Source: Streptomycetaceae bacterium (GTDB lineage Bacteria; Actinomycetota; Actinomycetes; Nanopelagicales; Nanopelagicaceae). From it: a stretch of 47,448 nt of DNA. Positions 42,975 through 47,448 of this stretch are shown in pieces. The notes beneath the pieces were generated by a model. That model was given only the letters and a program-made list of their open reading frames with translations, did not search any database and was not told the origin of the DNA. Made by a program: the position numbers and the translations under genes. The number at the start of each line of letters is the position of its first letter. Positions within the stretch are counted from its first letter, which is position 1. The DNA lies in assembly GCA_027483765.1 (NCBI GenBank), contig JAIXTW010000004.1:1-47448 (forward strand), read 5' to 3'.

Positions 42975-44204
42975 ATGGGCAAGAATGTAAAGCGACAGTT
43001 TCCAAATCCTTCTGAACTTGCCCCGCTGCTTAAGTTTTCACTGCCGACATTGCGGCGTAAAAAGCGTCGCTTAGAGAAGGCGTACACAATCTGGGATTTG
43101 CGTGAGATTGCAAAGAAGCGCACACCCAAGGGTCCATTCGATTACACCGATGGGTCGGCTGAAAGTGAGATAAGTCTTGAGCGCGCCCGCCAGGCATTTA
43201 CTGATCTTGAATTTATCCCAAGTATTTTGAAAGATGTTTCTACCGCTGACTTAAGTCGCACCTCACTCGGTGAAAAATTCTCAATGCCACTTGGTATCGC
43301 ACCAACTGGATTCACCCGCATGATGCAGACCGAAGGTGAAATTGCCGGAGCGCGCGCTTCCGAAAAATTTGGAATTCCATTTACTCTTTCAACTCTTGGC
43401 ACCACAACTATCGAAGATGTTGTAGCTGCTGCTCCTGGTGGTCGCAATTGGTTCCAGTTGTATATGTGGAAAGATCGCGAAGGAAGTATGGCGCTAGTCG
43501 AACGCGCACGTCGCGCGGGTGTAAAGAACCTCATGCTTACTGTCGATGTTCCAGCTGCTGGGCAGAGAATTCGTGATTCCCGAAATGGACTCACAGTTCC
43601 ACCGCGCCTAACCGCCGGAACTGTCATCAATGCTCTGCCTCGCCCAGCGTGGTGGGTTAACTTCCTGACAACTCCCGCCATCGAATTTGCATCGATGAAG
43701 AATTGGGAAGGCACTGTCGGAGAACTACTTGATTACATGTTCGATCCAACGATGACGTGGGAAGATCTAAAGTGGATCCGCGAGCAATGGGATGGAACCT
43801 TGACAGTTAAGGGAATTCAAAATCTTGAAGATGCCAAGATGGCGGCCAAATTAGGTGCTGATGCAATTCTTCTTTCAAATCACGGTGGTCGCCAGCTAGA
43901 TCGAGCCCCAGTAATGCTTCATCTGCTAAGCGATATCAGGAGTGAATTTAAGAAGGATTACGAGATTCATATCGATACCGGAATCATGCACGGGGCAGAT
44001 GTCCTTGCCGCCATCGCGCTCGGCGCCCAATTTACCTATGTCGGCAGGGCTTACCTCTACGGCCTCATGGCTGGCGGGCAAGATGGAGTCGAAAGGGCAC
44101 TCGAAATTATGCGCACCCAGATGGTTCGCAATATGAAGTTATTGGGCGTGAATTCACTCGATGAGTTAACGCCTAAGCATGTGCGCTTCCTAAATCGTCA
44201 GTAA
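42975..44204 (+). CDS. lldD: FMN-dependent L-lactate dehydrogenase / alpha-hydroxyacid oxidase
   Basis: 409 residues of the FMN TIM-barrel family. Features are FDYTDGSAESE, PLGIAPTGFTRMMQTEGE, WFQLYMWKDRE, and a catalytic His in ILLSNHGGRQLDR. The phosphate-binding stretch reads IDTGIMHGADVLAAI and then VGRAYLYGLMAGG, typical of the actinobacterial LldD branch rather than plant glycolate oxidase (DGGVRRG). It probably oxidises L-lactate to pyruvate. The next gene, 17 nt downstream, encodes a membrane Fe-S reductase that could take its electrons. Substrate choice (lactate against other 2-hydroxy acids) is inferred. Confidence 0.87.
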   Translation: MGKNVKRQFPNPSELAPLLKFSLPTLRRKKRRLEKAYTIWDLREIAKKRTPKGPFDYTDGSAESEISLERARQAFTDLEFIPSILKDVSTADLSRTSLGEKFSMPLGIAPTGFTRMMQTEGEIAGARASEKFGIPFTLSTLGTTTIEDVVAAAPGGRNWFQLYMWKDREGSMALVERARRAGVKNLMLTVDVPAAGQRIRDSRNGLTVPPRLTAGTVINALPRPAWWVNFLTTPAIEFASMKNWEGTVGELLDYMFDPTMTWEDLKWIREQWDGTLTVKGIQNLEDAKMAAKLGADAILLSNHGGRQLDRAPVMLHLLSDIRSEFKKDYEIHIDTGIMHGADVLAAIALGAQFTYVGRAYLYGLMAGGQDGVERALEIMRTQMVRNMKLLGVNSLDELTPKHVRFLNRQ

Positions 44205-44208
44205 CGAT

Positions 44209-44214
44209 TACCCT
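44209..44214 (+). promoter_or_regulatory. -10 box of Fe-S reductase gene (leaderless)
   Basis: TACCCT, then TACGCTT (7 nt) and the ATG at 44222. The gene can be transcribed independently of lldD despite the 17-nt gap. Confidence 0.45.
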
Positions 44215-44221
44215 TACGCTT

Positions 44222-46267
44222 ATGCAATTTGCGTTAGCGACAATCTCTTATCTCATCACCGCTTTTGCGCTTATTTTTCTCACCATCCGAGTGCGTCAAC
44301 TGATTGCGCTCTACAAGAAGCAGCAACCTGATCCAACTCGTAGTAACAATAAGTCTGCTCGTTTTACAAATATGCTCACCGAAGTTCTTGGCCATACCAA
44401 GATGCTTAACTTCACAGCTACCGGAATTGCGCACTGGTTTGTCATGATTGGCTTTGGCGCTCTCTTTGGCACTCTCGTTACCGCATACGGACAGGTTATT
44501 AATCCGGAGTTCGCACTTCCGATTATTGGGCACTTCGTTGGGTACGAACTTTTTTCCGAACTCATCGCAGCCCTTACTGGAATTGGAATCGTCACACTCA
44601 TCGGAGTCCGACAAGTAACTCGACTTCGCACACGTAATCGCTTTAGCGGTTCAAATATGGGTAAGGCGTATTACGTCGAAGCCACAATTCTCGTCATAGT
44701 TTTCTGCGTCTTTGCACTCCGCGGACTTGAAGGCACACTCGCAAATAAAGAGTCCTGGACCTGGCACTACGCAATTTCATGGCCAGCAGTTCTTGCATTT
44801 AATTCAATGTCAGTCGCTTCCCTAGAAAGCGCCATAGTTATTGTGGCAACGCTCAAGATTGTGACATCGATGGCCTGGTTTATTGTGATTGCCTCCGATT
44901 TCACCATGGGTATTGCTTGGCACCGATTCTTGGCCTTCTTCAATATTTATTACAAGCGCAATATCGACCAGCCTGCACTCGGTGCTCTTCCAGAAATGCT
45001 CTCTAAAGGTAAGCCGGTTAACTTTGAAGATCCGGCAGAAGATGATGTCTTTGGTCTGGGAAATCGCGCCGATATTTCTTGGAAGGGTCTGCTGGATATG
45101 ACCAGCTGTACCGAATGTGGGCGCTGCCAATCGCAATGCCCTGCTTGGCACACTGATAAACCACTTTCACCAAAGCTTTTAATCATGGCTATGCGCGATC
45201 ACGCGATGGCGAAGGTTGTTGATACCGAAAATATTGTTGGTGAAAACGCTCCAATCTCATTAGATGTCTTATGGTCTTGTACATCGTGCGGTGCATGTGT
45301 TGAAGAGTGCCCAGTTGATATTGAGCACGTTGATCACATCGTGAACATGCGCCGCTTCCAAGTTCTCGTTGAATCTGAATTCCCATCAGAACTTGGTGGC
45401 ACTTTCCGAAATCTTGAAAAGGCTGGCAATCCATGGGGGGCCAATAAAGCAGACCGCGAAAGTTGGATTGCAGAATGTGATTTCCCAGTTCGCGTTGTGA
45501 GCGGCGAACTACCCGAGGAAGTTGAATATTTATTCTGGGTCGGTTGCGCTGGTGCTTATGAAGAGCGAGCGAAGAAGACTACAAAGGCGGTCGCTGAATT
45601 ACTGCACATGGCGGGAGTTAACTTTGCCGTGCTCGGAAAGCGTGAGACATGCACGGGAGATCCAGCACGTCGTTCCGGAAATGAATTCTTGTATCAAATT
45701 CTTTCGCAAGAAAATATTGCAACCTTTAACGAGACCTTCGGTGATAGATCAAAGGGGAAGAAGAAGGTTGTTGTCACCTGCCCACATTGCTTCACAACTA
45801 TTGGCCGTGACTATGCGCAGAGTGGCTTTGAACTCGAGATGCTGCACCATACCCAACTCTTAAATACACTTATTAAAGAGGGGCGGCTAAAGCCAAGCCC
45901 TCATAAATCAGAGAAGAAGTTGACCTATCACGACCCTTGCTACCTCGGTCGTCACAATCAAATTTATGCACCACCACGCGAATTGCTAGAGGCAAGCGGT
46001 TGCGATGTGGAAGAGATGCCACGTAATAAAGAGCGCTCATTCTGCTGCGGTGGTGGCGGTGGTCGCATGTGGATGGAAGAAAAACTTGGAACCCGGATCA
46101 ACTTAAATCGCGTTGATGAAGCTATCGAAACAGGTGCTGCCGAAGTTGCAGTTGCTTGCCCATTCTGCCGAATCATGGTCGGCGATGGAATGGTGGCTCG
46201 TGAATCAGATGTTGAAGTTCTAGATGTTGCCCAGGTATTACTTAGAAGCGTGAAGGCCGCAGAGTAA
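44222..46267 (+). CDS. membrane-bound (Fe-S) reductase, HdrD-like with CCG domains
   Basis: 681 residues. The N-terminal 240 residues hold about five or six membrane helices of NarI/HdrE-like type. Two 4Fe-4S motifs follow: CTECGRCQSQC (near 296) and CTSCGACVEECP (near 357). Then come two CCG-type repeats with CAGAYEE, CPHCFTT, HDPCYLGRHN and FCCGGGGGRMW. This resembles the actinobacterial iron-sulfur reductase (Rv0338c-like), which probably transfers electrons from a soluble dehydrogenase to menaquinone. It follows lldD by 17 nt, suggesting lactate oxidation. Its 3' end overlaps the convergent rhomboid gene by 26 nt. Confidence 0.85.
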   Translation: MQFALATISYLITAFALIFLTIRVRQLIALYKKQQPDPTRSNNKSARFTNMLTEVLGHTKMLNFTATGIAHWFVMIGFGALFGTLVTAYGQVINPEFALPIIGHFVGYELFSELIAALTGIGIVTLIGVRQVTRLRTRNRFSGSNMGKAYYVEATILVIVFCVFALRGLEGTLANKESWTWHYAISWPAVLAFNSMSVASLESAIVIVATLKIVTSMAWFIVIASDFTMGIAWHRFLAFFNIYYKRNIDQPALGALPEMLSKGKPVNFEDPAEDDVFGLGNRADISWKGLLDMTSCTECGRCQSQCPAWHTDKPLSPKLLIMAMRDHAMAKVVDTENIVGENAPISLDVLWSCTSCGACVEECPVDIEHVDHIVNMRRFQVLVESEFPSELGGTFRNLEKAGNPWGANKADRESWIAECDFPVRVVSGELPEEVEYLFWVGCAGAYEERAKKTTKAVAELLHMAGVNFAVLGKRETCTGDPARRSGNEFLYQILSQENIATFNETFGDRSKGKKKVVVTCPHCFTTIGRDYAQSGFELEMLHHTQLLNTLIKEGRLKPSPHKSEKKLTYHDPCYLGRHNQIYAPPRELLEASGCDVEEMPRNKERSFCCGGGGGRMWMEEKLGTRINLNRVDEAIETGAAEVAVACPFCRIMVGDGMVARESDVEVLDVAQVLLRSVKAAE

Positions 46268-46799
46268 GTAATACCTTTGTAATTATCGCGCCCGCAATAA
46301 GACCACCTAGGTGTGCCCGCCAATCGACACCGCCAATAGTGAATCCAAGGGCGAAGTTCAGTCCAATGACAACGATGATGCTTTTGATCTCACCATTCAT
46401 ACGCTTACCAATAACAATGAAGGCTCCGAAGAGACCAAAGACCGCGCCTGATGCTCCAATTGAATATCCGTTATAACCAAGGCTGAACGCCGACAGTAGC
46501 GAGCCTCCGATGAGAGAGACAAAGAAGATAACGAGAAACTTCGTGCGTCCCATAAATCGCTCAATGGGTGTTCCCAGTGAGTGGAGTGCGAGCATGTTAA
46601 ATGCCAAGTGAATTGGAATTGTGTTCGAGTTGTCGTGAACGAGCGCGACAGTGACAAGTCGATACCACTCGTTAGTTGATTGCAGTAGCTCTATTCCGTA
46701 TAGACCAAATGTGCCAATGAGACCGGAATCAAAGAGTTCGTATAAATAAAACCCGCAGATAATCGTGATCAGCGATAGAACTGCTGAACGCGATTTCAT
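46242..46799 (-). CDS. rhomboid-family intramembrane serine protease
   Basis: 185 residues and six membrane helices. The catalytic Ser is in SIGASGAVFGLFGA and the catalytic His in GGVDWRAHLGGLIAG. The helix-2 motif is HLAFNMLALHSLG with the oxyanion Asn. It cleaves membrane proteins inside the bilayer. It lies 18 nt after ppiA, as in many actinobacteria. The last 26 nt overlap the end of the opposite Fe-S protein gene. No strong Shine-Dalgarno is seen before ATG 46799. Confidence 0.9.
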   Translation of the reverse strand: MKSRSAVLSLITIICGFYLYELFDSGLIGTFGLYGIELLQSTNEWYRLVTVALVHDNSNTIPIHLAFNMLALHSLGTPIERFMGRTKFLVIFFVSLIGGSLLSAFSLGYNGYSIGASGAVFGLFGAFIVIGKRMNGEIKSIIVVIGLNFALGFTIGGVDWRAHLGGLIAGAIITKVLLTLRPSRF

Positions 46800-46817
46800 C
46801 GGCTTTTTTGTAAGGAG

Positions 46818-47330
46818 TTAAGCGATTGTGACGCTGTTGATGACAACTGGCGTAACAGGCTTATCTTGCGCACCTGTTGGTGTTGAGCCAATTTTGTCGA
46901 CTACTGCCTGTGAGGCTGCATCTTTTACTTCACCGAAAATTGTGTGCTTACGGTTAAGCCATGTTGTTGGAGCAACGGTAATGAAGAACTGTGAACCATT
47001 TGTTCCTGGTCCTGAGTTAGCCATCGCCAGAATGTATGGGCGATCGAACTGTAGGTCGCCATGGAATTCATCTGCGAATTGGTAACCAGGTCCGCCGAAG
47101 CCTTGACCAAGTGGGTCGCCACCTTGCAACATAAAGCCGGCGATGACGCGGTGAAAGATGGTTCCGTCATACAAATTCTCATTAGATTTCTTACCCGTGC
47201 GAGGGTCTGTCCACTCTTTGGCACCAGTTGCAAGACCAACAAAGTTTTCTACAGTCTTTGGTGCGTGGTTAGGAAATAGCTCGATGACGATATCGCCAAG
47301 AGATGTGTGAAGGGTCGCAGTGTTTGACAT
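46818..47330 (-). CDS. ppiA: cyclophilin-type peptidyl-prolyl isomerase
   Basis: 170 residues of the cyclophilin fold: TSLGDIVIELFPNHAPKTVENF, catalytic Arg in IFHRVIAGFMLQGGDP, and NGSQFFITVAPTTWLNRKHT. It has no signal peptide, so it is cytoplasmic and assists folding. The ATG at 47330 lies one base after the 3' end of tRNA-Ala (47332), so no 5' leader can remain once the tRNA is cut out. The order tRNA-Ile, tRNA-Ala, ppiA, rhomboid parallels the gyrA-proximal region of mycobacteria. Confidence 0.94.
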   Translation of the reverse strand: MSNTATLHTSLGDIVIELFPNHAPKTVENFVGLATGAKEWTDPRTGKKSNENLYDGTIFHRVIAGFMLQGGDPLGQGFGGPGYQFADEFHGDLQFDRPYILAMANSGPGTNGSQFFITVAPTTWLNRKHTIFGEVKDAASQAVVDKIGSTPTGAQDKPVTPVVINSVTIA

Positions 47331-47331
47331 G

Positions 47332-47404
47332 TGGAGACCAGGGGAATCGAACCCCTAACCCCCGCCTTGCAAAGGCGGTGCTCTACCAATTGAGCTAGGT
47401 CCCC
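47332..47404 (-). tRNA. tRNA-Ala (anticodon UGC)
   Basis: A complete 73-nt cloverleaf. The acceptor arms GGGGACC and GGTCTCC pair with one G-U. The anticodon stem CCGCC/GGCGG holds loop TTTGCAA (UGC), and the T-arm is AGGGGTTCGATTCCCCT. The discriminator is A at 47332. CCA is not encoded: the next bases are C and then the A of the ppiA ATG. It follows tRNA-Ile by 13 nt. Confidence 0.96.
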
Positions 47405-47417
47405 GTATTAGAACGGG

Positions 47418-47448
47418 TGGGCCCAGGTGGACTTGAACCACCGACCTC
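47418..47448 (-). tRNA. tRNA-Ile (probable GAU), 3' part only
   Basis: Only the 3' third is inside the window: variable-region GAGGTC, T-arm GGTGG TTCAAGT CCACC, acceptor strand TGGGCCC and discriminator A at 47418. The anticodon is beyond the edge. The identity is inferred from the T-arm and acceptor sequence and from its place before tRNA-Ala, the usual Ile-Ala pair. Confidence 0.75.

Noticed and set aside
46242-46267. Frameshift or misassembly at the rhomboid/Fe-S protein overlap
   Set aside because: Both proteins reach their natural family ends, so a short tail-to-tail overlap is a simpler explanation in this compact genome.

Overview
The window looks like a piece of a small, gene-dense, mid-GC actinobacterial chromosome, most plausibly a freshwater acI-type (Nanopelagicales-like) organism. 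The actinobacterial signs are a GuaB1-type GMP reductase, an FprA-type ferredoxin reductase, a mycobacterial Sdh1-like membrane anchor, CrgA, and the neighbourhood tRNA-Ile / tRNA-Ala / ppiA / rhomboid / crgA / trpG / pknB / PP2C phosphatase. In mycobacteria that neighbourhood lies just downstream of gyrA, so oriC and gyrAB are probably a little beyond the right edge. Genes are packed with 1-4 nt overlaps. Many monocistronic or first genes have a TAnnnT box exactly 6-7 nt before the start codon and no Shine-Dalgarno, which points to widespread leaderless transcripts. The taxon is inferred from gene content, not from a database match.

Layout. 1-2.9 kb: tRNA-Arg, guaB1 and fprA (minus). 3.0-9.3 kb: a 1458-residue secreted Ig/MBG-repeat protein, divergent from a two-component system (NarL-type regulator and sensor kinase). 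9.3-10.1 kb: an LmeA/DUF2993 secreted protein and tRNA-Ser(GCU). 10.2-24.0 kb: a carbohydrate catabolic island. Its left arm (plus) holds an ABM-domain protein, a DeoR-type repressor, a BtpA/SgcQ protein, a beta-hydroxyacid dehydrogenase, a class I aldolase and a zinc dehydrogenase. Its middle (minus) is a ribose/AI-2-type ABC importer, an M42/SgcX-like metallopeptidase and an FGGY kinase. Its right arm (plus) is DhaK-DhaL. 24.0-31.4 kb: bifunctional PutA, a PhoX/DUF839-like secreted protein, a Tat-exported Rieske protein and Xaa-Pro aminopeptidase. 31.5-35.7 kb: an sdhC-A-B operon running into a pair of CrcB fluoride channels. 35.9-39.7 kb: tRNA-Ser(UGA), a HAD phosphatase, serS, pheA and a glycerophosphodiesterase. 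39.7-47.4 kb: PP2C phosphatase and PASTA kinase PknB, trpG, crgA, an LldD-type oxidase with a membrane Fe-S reductase, rhomboid, ppiA, tRNA-Ala and the 3' part of tRNA-Ile.

How the genes fit together. In the island, the importer would bring in a small sugar or polyol, the FGGY kinase would phosphorylate it, the two dehydrogenases would adjust its redox state, and the aldolase could cleave it. DhaKL would send a dihydroxyacetone-like product to glycolysis. The repressor gene sits beside the cluster. I find the same operator, TAACA-N17-TGTTA, in the promoter of the btpA gene and in the divergent importer/dhaK promoter, which ties the scattered arms into one probable regulon. The substrate is unknown. 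The mixture of parts resembling the cryptic E. coli sgc operon (BtpA/SgcQ, M42/SgcX, DeoR/SgcR) and the lsr operon (LsrB-, LsrF-, LsrG-, kinase-like), with no PTS component, is the best candidate here for an undescribed system.
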